The position numbers and the translations under genes are program-made. Below, piece after piece: positions 54,370 through 63,547 of a stretch of 64,000 nt of DNA. Position 1 is the first letter of the stretch; each line of letters begins with the position of its first letter. Under the pieces are notes generated by a model, which saw only the letters and a program-made list of their open reading frames with translations, was not told where the DNA came from and ran no database searches. Source of the stretch: Tsukamurella pseudospumae (GTDB lineage Bacteria > Actinomycetota > Actinomycetes > Mycobacteriales > Mycobacteriaceae); contig NZ_LSRE01000050.1 in NCBI RefSeq assembly GCF_001575205.1, positions 62,001 to 126,000 on the forward strand, written 5' to 3'.

Positions 54370-54624
54370 CTATTTCACGGAGACGCGCGCCGGGGCAGGC
54401 GCTCCGCAGCCCAGTCGCGACAGCATGGTGTCGAGGACACCGAGCGTGGCGCGATCGTCGACCGTGACGAGCACGCCGGGCACCGCGCGGGGCGAGCCCG
54501 CGCCGCCGCAGTCCGAATCCTTCGAGACCAGGCGCGATTCTACGACCCACAGCCCCACGCCGCACAGCACGACGGCGAGGCACAGCGCCGACACCACGGT
54601 GAACCGTATTCGCGTGAATCCCAT
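54370..54624 (-). CDS. Small exported or membrane-anchored protein
   Basis: An 84-residue protein with an N-terminal signal/anchor (GFTRIRFTVVSALCLAVVLCGVGLWVV), then a short domain with two further Cys (KDSDCGGAGSPRAVPGVLVTVDDRATLGVLDTMLSRLGCGAP in parts) that could form a disulfide. ATG 54624 has GGGAGG 5 nt upstream, better than the GTG six bases earlier. No family recognised. The upstream DNA is AT-rich and has TACGCT and TATCGC hexamers. Confidence 0.65.
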   Translation of the reverse strand: MGFTRIRFTVVSALCLAVVLCGVGLWVVESRLVSKDSDCGGAGSPRAVPGVLVTVDDRATLGVLDTMLSRLGCGAPAPARVSVK

Positions 54625-54734
54625 CTTCACCTCCCGACCACAACCGAACCTCGATATGCTTTGCGATAGCGTATCACCGAATCAGGGAACGTGCAGAAGA
54701 GGCGAGAACGGCGCGGTGACCACGCCGCCGTCGT

Positions 54735-54740
54735 TATCCT
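54735..54740 (+). promoter_or_regulatory. -10 element (TATCCT) for leaderless AcoR-like gene
   Basis: TATCCT, 6 nt before GTG 54747. Confidence 0.45.
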
Positions 54741-54746
54741 GAGCAG

Positions 54747-56294
54747 GTGCGCCCGGAGATCGAACTGTCGTGGCGCAGGTCCCGGATGTCAGGACTCGCG
54801 CCGGCGAACACCGCCGTCCCGGTCGACGAACAGGCCGTCGACCGCAGGTCCGCACTGCTCCGCGCGGCGGCACCGGTCCTCACCGACCTGACAGAGCGGA
54901 TCGGCGACGCCCCGTACGGCGTGATCCTCTCCGACCGCGACTCGCGCGTGGTGGACATCCAGGCGCGCGCACGGCCCCTGCACCGCGAGTTCGACGGGCT
55001 CGGAGCCGTTTTCGGTGGGGTGTTCCTCGAGGAGACGACCGGGACCAATTCGATCGCCACCGCGCACGAACTGCGTAGCGGGGTCGCGGTGCGCGGGGAG
55101 GAGCACTACCTCGACCGGTTCAAGCACCTGAGCTGCTACGGCCACCCGATCTTCCACCCGATCACCCGCAGGCTGCTCGGCGTCGTCGACATCACCTGCC
55201 GGACCGCCGACGACTCCCCGTTGCTCGCCGCCCTGGTGCAGCGCGCGGTCCGCGACATCGAGGAGCGCGCCCTGGCCGACTCGCCGCGCAGCCGTCGGCG
55301 GGTGTTCGAGGCCTTCACCCTGGCCACGACGGGGCACGACCGTGCGGTCCTCGCCCTCGCGGGCGACCTGGTGCTGTCGAACTCCGCCGCGGCCGACCTC
55401 GTGGCGCCCGCGGATCACCACCTCCTCGCGCAGCTGACCGCCGGAGCCGGGCCCGTTCGCCTCACCCTGCAGTCGGGGTCGGAGGTGTCCGTCCTGGCGC
55501 GCCGCGTCGGCGATGGCGCGGATGGCACCGTCTACGAGTTCCGGCGGATCGACGTGCCGTCCCGTGCTGAGGGGACCGCCGGGACCGGACCGGTGTACAT
55601 CGGCGGCGGACCCGGCACGGGCCGGACCACGGCGGCCCGGACGGCACTGTCCGCGCCGGTCACCGAGTTCGACGGTGCCGCCGCGGCGACCGACCCGCAG
55701 GCGTGGCTGCGCGCACTCGCGCTCGCCGACCCCGCCCGGCCGCTCCTCGTCGAGGACATCGACAGACTGCCCACCGACTGCGCGACCCGACTGCTCGGCG
55801 TCGTCGACCGGCCCGCCGGACTGGTGCTGACCGGGCCCGTGGCGTCGGTCCTGGAGGGCGCCGCGGCGGCGCTCGCCGCGGCGTGCGCGCGGCACGTGGA
55901 CCTGCTGCCGCTCGCCGACCGCCGCACGGAGCTCGCCGATCTCGCGACCGGCATGCTCCGCCGGCTGCCCGGCGGGGACCGGGTCCGGTTGACCCCGTCC
56001 GCGCTGGCGGCGCTCGCCGCGCAGGACTGGCCGGGCGAGCTGCACGAGTTGCGCTCCGTGCTCAGCTCGACGCTGCGGTCCCGGTCCGCGGGCGATCTGA
56101 CCGTGAGCGACCTCCCGGAGCGCTACCGAGTGAGCCCGCAGCGGCGCGATCTGGGCCCGCTCGAGCGCGCCGAGCACGACGCCATCGTCGCGGCCCTGCA
56201 TGCGGCGGGCGGGAACAAGGCGCGAGCCGCCGCCGCGCTCGGCATCAGCCGCACCACGCTCTACTCCCGGTTGCGGAGCCTGCGGATCGGCTGA
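54747..56294 (+). CDS. AcoR-like GAF-AAA-Fis regulator with degenerate ATPase
   Basis: The 515-residue protein has the AcoR layout: N-terminal RPEIELSWRRSRMSGL, a GAF-type sensor (LEETTGTNSIATAHELRSGVAVRGEEHYLDRFKHLSCYGHPIF in pieces, about residues 60-200), a shortened AAA-like region (about 280-430; GGGPGTGRTTAARTALS resembles Walker A without the Lys) and a C-terminal Fis helix-turn-helix (AAGGNKARAAAALGISRTTLYSRLRSL). The GAFTGA loop that contacts sigma-54 is missing, fitting the lack of sigma-54 in actinobacteria. Related proteins (MimR type) activate alkane or alcohol oxidation genes; its target is probably the aldehyde dehydrogenase next door. Confidence 0.85.
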   Translation: MRPEIELSWRRSRMSGLAPANTAVPVDEQAVDRRSALLRAAAPVLTDLTERIGDAPYGVILSDRDSRVVDIQARARPLHREFDGLGAVFGGVFLEETTGTNSIATAHELRSGVAVRGEEHYLDRFKHLSCYGHPIFHPITRRLLGVVDITCRTADDSPLLAALVQRAVRDIEERALADSPRSRRRVFEAFTLATTGHDRAVLALAGDLVLSNSAAADLVAPADHHLLAQLTAGAGPVRLTLQSGSEVSVLARRVGDGADGTVYEFRRIDVPSRAEGTAGTGPVYIGGGPGTGRTTAARTALSAPVTEFDGAAAATDPQAWLRALALADPARPLLVEDIDRLPTDCATRLLGVVDRPAGLVLTGPVASVLEGAAAALAAACARHVDLLPLADRRTELADLATGMLRRLPGGDRVRLTPSALAALAAQDWPGELHELRSVLSSTLRSRSAGDLTVSDLPERYRVSPQRRDLGPLERAEHDAIVAALHAAGGNKARAAAALGISRTTLYSRLRSLRIG

Positions 56295-56342
56295 GCAGCG
56301 GGCCACGGAACCGCCGGGCCGCCGGGCCGCCGCGACGAGAAG

Positions 56343-56359
56343 TGTCCAACTTTTGAACA
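56343..56359. promoter_or_regulatory. Inverted repeat upstream of the aldehyde dehydrogenase
   Basis: TGTCCAA-CTT-TTGAACA (arms with one mismatch) lies about 60 nt upstream of the start codon. It resembles the TGTtCAA dyads that AcoR/MimR-type activators bind. Confidence 0.55.
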
Positions 56360-56418
56360 GTCCGTCCCGCCCGGCGGTTCCTACCGTGATGGTCATCACG
56401 TCCGATGAAGGGATCGCC

Positions 56419-57876
56419 ATGACCACCAGCACCGCCACCACCGCCTACGACCGCCTGTACGTGGGCGGCGAGTGGATCATTCCCAGCACCGCGCGCACCA
56501 TCGTGCCGATCAACGCGAGCACCGAGGAGCCACTGGGCTCCGTCCCCGAGGCCGCGGAGGCCGACGTCGACCGGGCCGTGGCCGCGGCACGGGCCGCCTT
56601 CGCCGCACCGGACGGCTGGGCCACTTGGGAGCCCGACCGTCGTGCCGCCGCGATGGAGCGCTTCGCCGACGAGATCGAGGCCCGCTCCGCGGAGTTCGCG
56701 TCCCGGGTGAGCCTGCAGAACGGCATGCCGATCGCCGTCGCCACCCAGCTCGAGGGCGCCTACCCGGCGCTCCTGCTGCGCTACTACGCCGGCCTGATCC
56801 GGCAGCCGGCGGCACAGGACCTGCGCGAGGGCGTGTTCGGCGGGACCGTGGAGGTACGCCGCTCCCCGATCGGCGTCGTCGCCGCGATCGTGCCGTGGAA
56901 CTTCCCGCAGGCGCTCGCGATGTTCAAGCTCGCCCCCGCCCTCGCCGCGGGCTGCACGATGGTGATGAAGCCCTCGCCGGAGACGGTGCTCGACGCCTTC
57001 CTCCTGGCCGAGGCAGCCGTCGCCGCCGGACTGCCCGCGGGCGTACTCAACATCGTGCCCGCCGGCCGGGAGGTCGGTGCGTACCTGGTGTCCCATCCCG
57101 GCATCGACAAGGTCGCCTTCACCGGCTCGACCGCCGCCGGCCGATCGATCGCCGAGACCTGCGGCCGCCTGCTGCGTCCCGTCACGCTGGAACTGGGCGG
57201 CAAGTCCGCGGCGATCGTGCTCGACGACGCCGAACTCGATCTCGGCACCATCGGCGAGGGCCTGTTCACCTCGACCATGCTCAACAACGGGCAGACCTGC
57301 TTCCTCGGCACCCGGGTCCTCGCGCCACGCTCGCGGTACACCGAGGTGGTCGACACCTTCACCGCGTTCGCGCAGTCGCTGCAGGTCGGCGACGCCGCCG
57401 ACGAGAGCACGCAGATCGGTCCGCTCGCCACCCGCAACCAGCGCGAGCGCGTCGAGGGCTACATCGCGCGGGGCATCGCCGACGGTGCGCGGCTCACCGT
57501 CGGGGGCGGGCGCCCCGGACGCGACCGCGGCTGGTTCGTCGAGCCGACCGTCTTCGCGGACTCCGAGAACGTGGCGGTGACCTCGCACGAGGAGATCTTC
57601 GGTCCGGTGCTCTCGGTCATCGCCTACGACGACGTGGACGACGCGATCGCGCTCGCCAACTCGTCCGAGTACGGCCTGGGCGGCACCGTCTGGACCTCCG
57701 ACCCGGACCGTGGCGCGGCGGTCGCCCGGCGGGTGCAGACCGGCACGATCGGCGTGAACCGGTACATCCCCGATCCCGTCGCGCCGTTCGGCGGCGTGAA
57801 GTCGAGCGGCATGGGGCGGGAGCTGGGCCCCGAGGGCCTCGCCGCGTACACGAACCTGCAGACGATCTACCGCTGA
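56419..57876 (+). CDS. NAD-dependent aldehyde dehydrogenase
   Basis: The 485-residue ALDH has the cofactor site VPWNFPQALAMFKLAPALAAG, KPSPETVLDAF, the GSTAAGRSI turn, the general base Glu in LELGGKSAAIV and the nucleophile Cys in NNGQTCFLGTRV. It oxidises an aldehyde to its acid; the substrate is unknown. ATG 56419 has AAGGGA upstream. It follows an AcoR-like regulator on the same strand, with an inverted repeat in between, suggesting induction by an alcohol or aldehyde. Its last 10 nt overlap the convergent LAL gene. Confidence 0.93.
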   Translation: MTTSTATTAYDRLYVGGEWIIPSTARTIVPINASTEEPLGSVPEAAEADVDRAVAAARAAFAAPDGWATWEPDRRAAAMERFADEIEARSAEFASRVSLQNGMPIAVATQLEGAYPALLLRYYAGLIRQPAAQDLREGVFGGTVEVRRSPIGVVAAIVPWNFPQALAMFKLAPALAAGCTMVMKPSPETVLDAFLLAEAAVAAGLPAGVLNIVPAGREVGAYLVSHPGIDKVAFTGSTAAGRSIAETCGRLLRPVTLELGGKSAAIVLDDAELDLGTIGEGLFTSTMLNNGQTCFLGTRVLAPRSRYTEVVDTFTAFAQSLQVGDAADESTQIGPLATRNQRERVEGYIARGIADGARLTVGGGRPGRDRGWFVEPTVFADSENVAVTSHEEIFGPVLSVIAYDDVDDAIALANSSEYGLGGTVWTSDPDRGAAVARRVQTGTIGVNRYIPDPVAPFGGVKSSGMGRELGPEGLAAYTNLQTIYR

Positions 57877-60371
57877 GACACCCCGTCCGACTCCGCCGCG
57901 AGCTCGCCGCCGTACCGCGCGGCGAGCTCGCCGCGCGTCGTCACGCCGAGCTTGGCGAAGATCCGGGTGAGGTGGAACTGCACCGTCTTCGGTGACAGGT
58001 AGAGCTGTTCCGCCACTCGCCGATTGGTGCCGCCGGCCACCACGAGGCGGGCGACGTTGAGTTCGTGCGGCGTCAGGACCCCCACATCCGCGTCCGTCGG
58101 GCCGCCCGTGGTGCCGCGCTCCCGGTCGATCGTCCGCAGAGCGGCCAACGCGCCCAACGACTCGAAGGCTGAGGCCGCCTCGCCGAGATGGTGCGCGGCG
58201 TCGCGGCGATGGCCGCTGCGCCGCAACAGCATCCCCAAGTCCAGGTGCAGGCGAGCCGTCGCCACGGGAAAGGGCTCGGCGTCCTCCAGGCAGGCCCGCA
58301 GGGTTCTCGCCGCGGCCTCCGCATCCGGCTGCGCGGCCGCCCGAGCGGCGGCCATCCGGATCCGGGCGGGCGCACTCTGCGGGGCGGGCGCACCGTCGAG
58401 CAGGACGACCGCTTCGTCGCTCCGCCCCGCGTCCACGAGCGCACGGGCCGCGACGGAGTGCCACGGCCAGAAGTCCGGCCCCACCGCCCGCGCGGCGGGA
58501 TCCGCAAGGAGGGGCTGCACCGCCGCGAGCACCGCCCGCGGACCACCGGTCGCCGCTGCGGCCTGCGCCAGCGCGGCCGGGATCCGTTGCGTGAGATAGC
58601 CGGTCGGGGCGACACGCGCAGCGGCGGCGTGCCGATCCGCGCCGTCGGAGTCGCGTCGGAGCGCGAGGACCTCCGCCGCGGTCCAGTGCGCGAGTGGGGA
58701 GCAGAGCACGATCCCGGTGCCGTCGCCGAGCTCCACCGCCTCGCGAGCACTCTCCAGTGCGGCGTCCCAGTCGCCGATCTCGAACTGCACCCGCGCCAGC
58801 CAGCCGAGGGCCCACAGCGAGACCCGGTGAGCGCCCCCGACGGCCTCGCGGGCGGCGGTGAGCGCGGTCCGAGCCCGGTCGAGATCGCCGAGCCCGTACT
58901 GGATCCAACCCACGCCGAGCATGAGCCGTTGGGACACGGCCACCGGTAGCCCCGTCTCGGCGAGCCCCGCGTCCACGGCGCGGACAGCGCCGACGAGGTC
59001 GCCTGCTGCGGCGGCTCCGAGCCCGCGGAACGCCCTGGATTCGATGGCGGGCGGTGCATTCCCGCCGAGTTCGATCGCCCTGTCCGCCCAGGCGATGAGC
59101 GCGGGACCGTCCCAGCGCACCAGCGCGTCCAGGCCCCGCCGGTGCGCGATCCGCGCGGCGGTCAGCGGGCTGAGCCGCGGGTTCACCACGTTCCAGGCCC
59201 GCTCCAGCCGATCCTGCGCCTCCGCCGGCCGTCCCGATTGGATCGCGACGTAGCCCAGCACCGAGTCCCGTTCGGGGCTGGCCGGGAGCGCCTCGATGGC
59301 GGGCACCAGCTCGCGGGCAGCATCGAGGTCGCCCGCGCTGACATAGGCGTCGACGGCCGCGATCCGCAGCCCGCGGGCTGTCTCGGTGTCGGCCGCGACG
59401 CCCGTGGCGGCGGCGAACGCGGTGGCGGCCGAGGACCATTCGCCGCGGGCCGCCAGGGCCGAGCCGTCGTCCGCCAGGGCCGACGCGAGCGCGGCGTCGG
59501 TCCCCAGCGCCGCCGCCGCGCGGTGACGGAGGGCGCGATGCGGATCGACCACGTCGGCCGCCGCGGTGTGCAGGCGTGCCCGATCGGCCCACGAGGAGGC
59601 CTCCTCGATCGCGAGGGCGACGATCGGGGCCGGCGGCAGGAGCCGCACCCCGTCCCGGTCGCGGCGGGCGGTCACCAGACCACGGGCCGCGAGCGCGTCG
59701 AGTACCTCTGCGGTCACCTCGGCGCCGGCCACGGCGGTGAGATCCGCCGGAACACCGCCGCCGAGGACCGCCGTCGCGAGCGCGATGCTCGCCGCGGGCT
59801 CGCCGACCTCGGCCAATGCCGCGGCCACCCGCTGCCGCTCGCCGGCGGGCACCGCGTCCGGAAGGTGCCCGCCGGACCGCGCGGCCTCGTCGAGCGCGGC
59901 CAGCGTCGCCGCGATCGCGCCTCCGGTCCGACGATGCAGGCGCGCCGCGGTGGCGCCGGAGAGCTCGAGCCCGAGGCTGCGGGCGAGCACGCCGACCTCG
60001 TCCGCGGTGAGGACGTCCAGCGCGAGGTGGACGTCGGCGCCGAGAGCGCGGGCGTCATCCGTCCAGAGGTCGGCGACGGGCCGCTCAGAGGTCGCCCGGG
60101 CCAGGACGACCCGGGTCCCGCGCTGCGCCGCGGCGGCGAGCTCGCCGAGATCGGCAGGCGCGAGCCGCTGCGCGTCGGCGACCACGACGGTGCCGGCGGC
60201 GAGCGCCTCCCGTACCCGGGCACCGTCGTTCGTTCCGAGCCCGCCGAGCGCCTGCACGATGGGTGCGCCCGGGTGCGCCAGCGTCGCGAGCGCCCGCGCG
60301 CCGCGGCCGGACGGGTCGCCGACCACGGCCAACCGGGCTCCGCGGATCCGCCGCACCGACCAGGGGTCCAT
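57867..60371 (-). CDS. Large LuxR-type (LAL-like) regulator with degenerate ATPase
   Basis: The 834-residue protein has a short STAND-ATPase-like N-terminal third, a long helical TPR-like middle (AAGDLVGAVRAVDAGLAETG, ARTALTAAREAVGGAHRVSL) and a C-terminal LuxR helix-turn-helix (LTPHELNVARLVVAGGTNRRVAEQLYLSPKTVQFHLTRIFAKLGV in parts). The Walker A site reads VVGDPSGRGARAL, lacking the invariant Lys, so nucleotide binding is doubtful. ATG 60371 has TATCGT 6 nt upstream. Located directly downstream of the benABC/D genes, so it probably controls benzoate use. Confidence 0.88.
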   Translation of the reverse strand: MDPWSVRRIRGARLAVVGDPSGRGARALATLAHPGAPIVQALGGLGTNDGARVREALAAGTVVVADAQRLAPADLGELAAAAQRGTRVVLARATSERPVADLWTDDARALGADVHLALDVLTADEVGVLARSLGLELSGATAARLHRRTGGAIAATLAALDEAARSGGHLPDAVPAGERQRVAAALAEVGEPAASIALATAVLGGGVPADLTAVAGAEVTAEVLDALAARGLVTARRDRDGVRLLPPAPIVALAIEEASSWADRARLHTAAADVVDPHRALRHRAAAALGTDAALASALADDGSALAARGEWSSAATAFAAATGVAADTETARGLRIAAVDAYVSAGDLDAARELVPAIEALPASPERDSVLGYVAIQSGRPAEAQDRLERAWNVVNPRLSPLTAARIAHRRGLDALVRWDGPALIAWADRAIELGGNAPPAIESRAFRGLGAAAAGDLVGAVRAVDAGLAETGLPVAVSQRLMLGVGWIQYGLGDLDRARTALTAAREAVGGAHRVSLWALGWLARVQFEIGDWDAALESAREAVELGDGTGIVLCSPLAHWTAAEVLALRRDSDGADRHAAAARVAPTGYLTQRIPAALAQAAAATGGPRAVLAAVQPLLADPAARAVGPDFWPWHSVAARALVDAGRSDEAVVLLDGAPAPQSAPARIRMAAARAAAQPDAEAAARTLRACLEDAEPFPVATARLHLDLGMLLRRSGHRRDAAHHLGEAASAFESLGALAALRTIDRERGTTGGPTDADVGVLTPHELNVARLVVAGGTNRRVAEQLYLSPKTVQFHLTRIFAKLGVTTRGELAARYGGELAAESDGVSQR

Positions 60372-60377
60372 CGCCCC

Positions 60378-60383
60378 ACGATA
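60378..60383 (-). promoter_or_regulatory. -10 element (TATCGT) for the leaderless LAL gene
   Basis: TATCGT on the reverse strand, 6 nt before ATG 60371. Confidence 0.45.
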
Positions 60384-60412
60384 GGCGGGCGGCGGGGCCG
60401 CGAGGCGGCGGT

Positions 60413-62968
60413 TCAGCCGAGATCCCCGCCGCCGACGGGGAGCACCGAGCCGGTGAGGTAGCCGGCCTCGTCGCTGGCGAGGAAGCAGATCACGGCGGCC
60501 TGCTCGTCGAGCGTCCCGTACCGGTGCATCAGGCTCGACTCCAGCGTCTGGTCGATGTGCGCCTGGAACCAGGCCCGCTCGGCATCGGTCTCGGGGACGT
60601 CGCCGCCCCGCGGGATGCGCCGCGGCGGCGCCTCCGTGCCGCCGGGCGCGGACGCCACCACGCGGATCCCGCTGTCGGCGTACTCCATCGCGAGTGAGGC
60701 GGTGAGGGCGTTGACGCCGCCCTTCGCCGCCGAGTAGGGCACGCGGTGCACGCCTCGGGTCGCGACGGACGAGACGTTGACGATGACGCCGTGCCCGCGG
60801 CGCTGCATCGACGGCAGCACGGCGCGGCAGGAGAACAGCGTGGTCAGCAACGAGCGGGTGACCTCCGCGCCGATCTGGGCCTCGGTGAACTCGGTGAAGG
60901 GCTTGAACCACATCGCCCCGCCCACGTTGTTGACCAGCACGTCGATCCGGCCGAAGCGCTCGAGCGCCTGCGCGGCGACGTCCTGTGCGCCGGTGAGCGA
61001 TTCGAGGTCGGCCACGGCGGCGAGCGCCTCCGCCCCGTGCCGCGTGAGCTCGTCCGCGAGCTCCCTGACCAGGTCGGAGCGGTCGACGAGCAGCACCGCA
61101 CCGCCCTCCGCGTGCACCCGGCGGGCGACGCGCTCGCCGATCCCCTGCGCGGCCCCCGTCACCACGACGACCTTCCCGGCGAACCGGCCGGGATGCACGA
61201 ACGCCGGCGTGCGGGCCACCTCCTGCTCGTGCATCGCTCGGCGGGTGGTCTCCATGGACCGCTCGGCATGGTCGGCGACCAGGGTCCGCGCCGTCTCCCT
61301 GTCGCCGGCGGCGATCGCCTCGACGATGTCGAGGTGGTCCTGCGCGCACCGCGGGTGGATCCACGTCGCGCTGCGCAGGGTCGCGTCCATGTGGTTGCGG
61401 ACGCCGAGGCGCTGGTACGCGGCGAGGAGGTGCTCGTTGCCGGTGAGGGTGAACAGGTAGTCGTGGAAGGCGGCGTTGGCCTCGGTGTAGCCGGCGGAGT
61501 CGGTGAGCCGGTCGCCGTCGAGGTAGGGCACCGTCGCCTCCGCGAGCAGACGGTAACCGGCGAGCTGGGGCGAGCTCAGCCGCCCCAGGATCAGTTCCAG
61601 CGCGCCCAGCTCCAACGCCTTGCGGGCCTCGAACACGGCGTCCGACTTACGGATGTCGGGGTGCTCCTCGCCGATCTCGTAGCCGTCCGCGACATCGCGC
61701 TCGGGCGGCGCCGTGACCGGCTGCAGGTCGCGTGCGGCCAGCAGCGGTTGTCCGGCGAGACCGCGAGCGTCCGGGTTCTCCACGAGGGAGCCCCCGGCGT
61801 CGACGAGCAGGCCGTCGAAGGACAGCACGCCCGAGGTCGGTGCCGAGACGACGACCTCCTCGCGGACCGGCGCGGCGGGCGGGGGTGCGGGGGCAGGCAC
61901 TTCGGCGGCGGGAGCCTCCGCGACGGGTGCGGGTGCCGCGGCGACGGCGGGCAGGAACTTCTCGTAGTAGAACCCCGTCGGCGTGATGCCGAGGCGGTCC
62001 AGTTCCGCGCGGAAACCCTCGATCATGGGCGGCGGACCGCACAGGTACACGGCGACATCACCGCCGTGCAGGTGCGCGGTACGGAGGATGTCGGTCACGT
62101 GCCCGCGATGCGCGGCGGTGCTGTCGGCGGCGGAGACGCAGTGCTCGAAATCGAAGGCGGACAGGTCCTCCCGGAGCTGGGCCAGCACGTCGAGCTGCGT
62201 GACATCCCGGTCCTGCGAGACACCGTAGAGCAGTTGGACGGTGCGCCCCGGGTCGCGGGTGCGCATGGACCGCAGCATCGACAGCATCGGGGCGAGCCCC
62301 GTGCCGCCGGCGACCAACAGAGCCGGGCGATCGGCCTCGCGGAGGAAGAACGAGCCGAGCGGCCCCCGGAAGGTCACCCGGTCGCCGACGGCCGCCCGGC
62401 CGGTGAGCCAGTCCGACATCGCGCCGCCGCCGGGGATGAGCTTGACCAGGAACTCCAGTCCCTCGTCGTCGGGGTGCGAGGCGAAGGAGTAGGACCGCTC
62501 GGCGTCGGGCGCACCGTCGACCCCCGATCCGGGGACGGCGATGTTGACGTACTGCCCGGGTAGAAAGGCCAGGCGGTCCCGCTCGTCGGCGCGCAGCCGC
62601 AGCCCGACGGTGCTCGGGGTGAGGCGATCCAGGCCGGTCACCGTCGCGGCGAACTCGCCCACCTGCGTCTTCGCCACCGCCGAGGTGCTGGCGATCTGCA
62701 GCACCAGGTCCGAGGTCGGCGACATGGAGCACGGCAGGCAGTAGCCCTGCTCCGCCTCGGCGGCGGTGAGCGCGTCCTCGACATAGGTCCCGCCGTCGTA
62801 GCTCCCGGATTCGCAGCGGGCCTTGCACGTTCCGCAGGCCCCGTCGCGGCAGTCGAGCGGGATGTTGATCCGCTGTCGGTACGAGGCGTCCGCCACCGTC
62901 TGGCCCGGGTCGACCGAGATGAACCGGGTCACCCCGTCCTCGAAGGCCAGTGCCACCTGATGCGCCAT
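60413..62968 (-). CDS. benCD: Fusion of benzoate dioxygenase reductase (BenC), FCD domain and cis-diol dehydrogenase (BenD)
   Basis: The 851-residue chain has four parts. Residues 1-338 are BenC: a [2Fe-2S] ferredoxin domain (Cys40, Cys45, Cys48, Cys80), FAD site (ERSYSFAS) and NAD site (LVAGGTGLAP, LCGPPPM). Residues 339-385 are an Ala/Pro linker. Residues about 437-578 match the FCD effector domain of GntR regulators (NAAFHDYLFTLTGNEHLLA, IVEAIAAGDRETARTLVADH) but without any DNA-binding domain. Residues 590-851 are a BenD-type SDR (VTGAAQGIGERVA, NVSSVATRG, YSAAKGG). It should pass electrons from NADH to BenAB and then oxidise the cis-diol to catechol. ATG 62968 follows AAGGGA. BenB ends 21 nt upstream. 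Confidence 0.92.
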   Translation of the reverse strand: MAHQVALAFEDGVTRFISVDPGQTVADASYRQRINIPLDCRDGACGTCKARCESGSYDGGTYVEDALTAAEAEQGYCLPCSMSPTSDLVLQIASTSAVAKTQVGEFAATVTGLDRLTPSTVGLRLRADERDRLAFLPGQYVNIAVPGSGVDGAPDAERSYSFASHPDDEGLEFLVKLIPGGGAMSDWLTGRAAVGDRVTFRGPLGSFFLREADRPALLVAGGTGLAPMLSMLRSMRTRDPGRTVQLLYGVSQDRDVTQLDVLAQLREDLSAFDFEHCVSAADSTAAHRGHVTDILRTAHLHGGDVAVYLCGPPPMIEGFRAELDRLGITPTGFYYEKFLPAVAAAPAPVAEAPAAEVPAPAPPPAAPVREEVVVSAPTSGVLSFDGLLVDAGGSLVENPDARGLAGQPLLAARDLQPVTAPPERDVADGYEIGEEHPDIRKSDAVFEARKALELGALELILGRLSSPQLAGYRLLAEATVPYLDGDRLTDSAGYTEANAAFHDYLFTLTGNEHLLAAYQRLGVRNHMDATLRSATWIHPRCAQDHLDIVEAIAAGDRETARTLVADHAERSMETTRRAMHEQEVARTPAFVHPGRFAGKVVVVTGAAQGIGERVARRVHAEGGAVLLVDRSDLVRELADELTRHGAEALAAVADLESLTGAQDVAAQALERFGRIDVLVNNVGGAMWFKPFTEFTEAQIGAEVTRSLLTTLFSCRAVLPSMQRRGHGVIVNVSSVATRGVHRVPYSAAKGGVNALTASLAMEYADSGIRVVASAPGGTEAPPRRIPRGGDVPETDAERAWFQAHIDQTLESSLMHRYGTLDEQAAVICFLASDEAGYLTGSVLPVGGGDLG

Positions 62969-62989
62969 GATGAGATCCCTTCCGCCCGT

Positions 62990-63547
62990 TCAGACGTGGT
63001 AGATGTCGACGACGTGGTGGATGTAATCGTTCTTGAGCACCACCGTCTTCCGGCGGAACAGCGGTTGCTCCCCCGAGAAGTCGAGCGTCGCCAGGGTGGT
63101 GCCGTAGTACGGGTCGACGGTGTCGTACCGGAAGTACATGGTGTGCCAGTTGAACCGGACGTCCACCAGGTCGCCGCGGCGCTCGATCACCTCGACGTTG
63201 GTGATGTTGTGGCTGGTGCGCGGCTCCGGCAGCGAGGTGGCGGAGGAGCGCTCGGTGCGGATCCGGAAGACGCGGTCCGTGAGGCCGCCCTTGTCCGGGT
63301 AGTACACCAGCGAGATCTCGGTCTGCGGGTCCTCTGTGAGCCTGTCGTCGTCCGCCCAGGCGGGCATCCAGAACTCGCAGTCGTCGGCGTAACAGTCGAG
63401 CCACTTCTCGAACTCGCGGTCGTCGAGGTGGCGCGCCTCGCGGTACAGGAACTGCTCGATGACGTGCTGGTCGACGGCGCGCGATCCGGTCACGGCGGCG
63501 GAGGTCGACGGGGCGGTCGGGACGGTCGGGACGGTCGGGGCGCTCAT
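62990..63547 (-). CDS. benB: Benzoate 1,2-dioxygenase small subunit
   Basis: The 185-residue beta subunit of the ring-hydroxylating dioxygenase has the SnoaL-like core ([58 protein letters not shown], in parts) and ends with the conserved C-terminal strand. It supports the alpha subunit structurally. ATG 63547 overlaps the TGA of benA as ATGA. The Pro/Thr/Val-rich N-terminal 20 residues are a low-complexity addition. Confidence 0.93.
   Translation of the reverse strand: MSAPTVPTVPTAPSTSAAVTGSRAVDQHVIEQFLYREARHLDDREFEKWLDCYADDCEFWMPAWADDDRLTEDPQTEISLVYYPDKGGLTDRVFRIRTERSSATSLPEPRTSHNITNVEVIERRGDLVDVRFNWHTMYFRYDTVDPYYGTTLATLDFSGEQPLFRRKTVVLKNDYIHHVVDIYHV

Noticed and set aside
56386-56410. Possible sigma-54 -24/-12 promoter before the aldehyde dehydrogenase
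   Set aside because: No proper GG-n10-GC pair is present, and the neighbouring activator lacks the sigma-54 contact loop; actinobacteria have no sigma-54.
56245-59592. A very long open frame on the reverse strand (about 1,100 codons) crossing the aldehyde dehydrogenase and LAL genes
   Set aside because: It is Arg/Gly/Pro-rich noise from GC-rich DNA, antisense or frame-shifted to two well-supported genes, and matches no family.
60372-61364. N-terminal extension of the LAL regulator into the BenC-FCD-BenD gene
   Set aside because: It is a frame-shifted shadow of the dehydrogenase domain on the same strand; a -10 six bases before ATG 60371 supports the shorter form.
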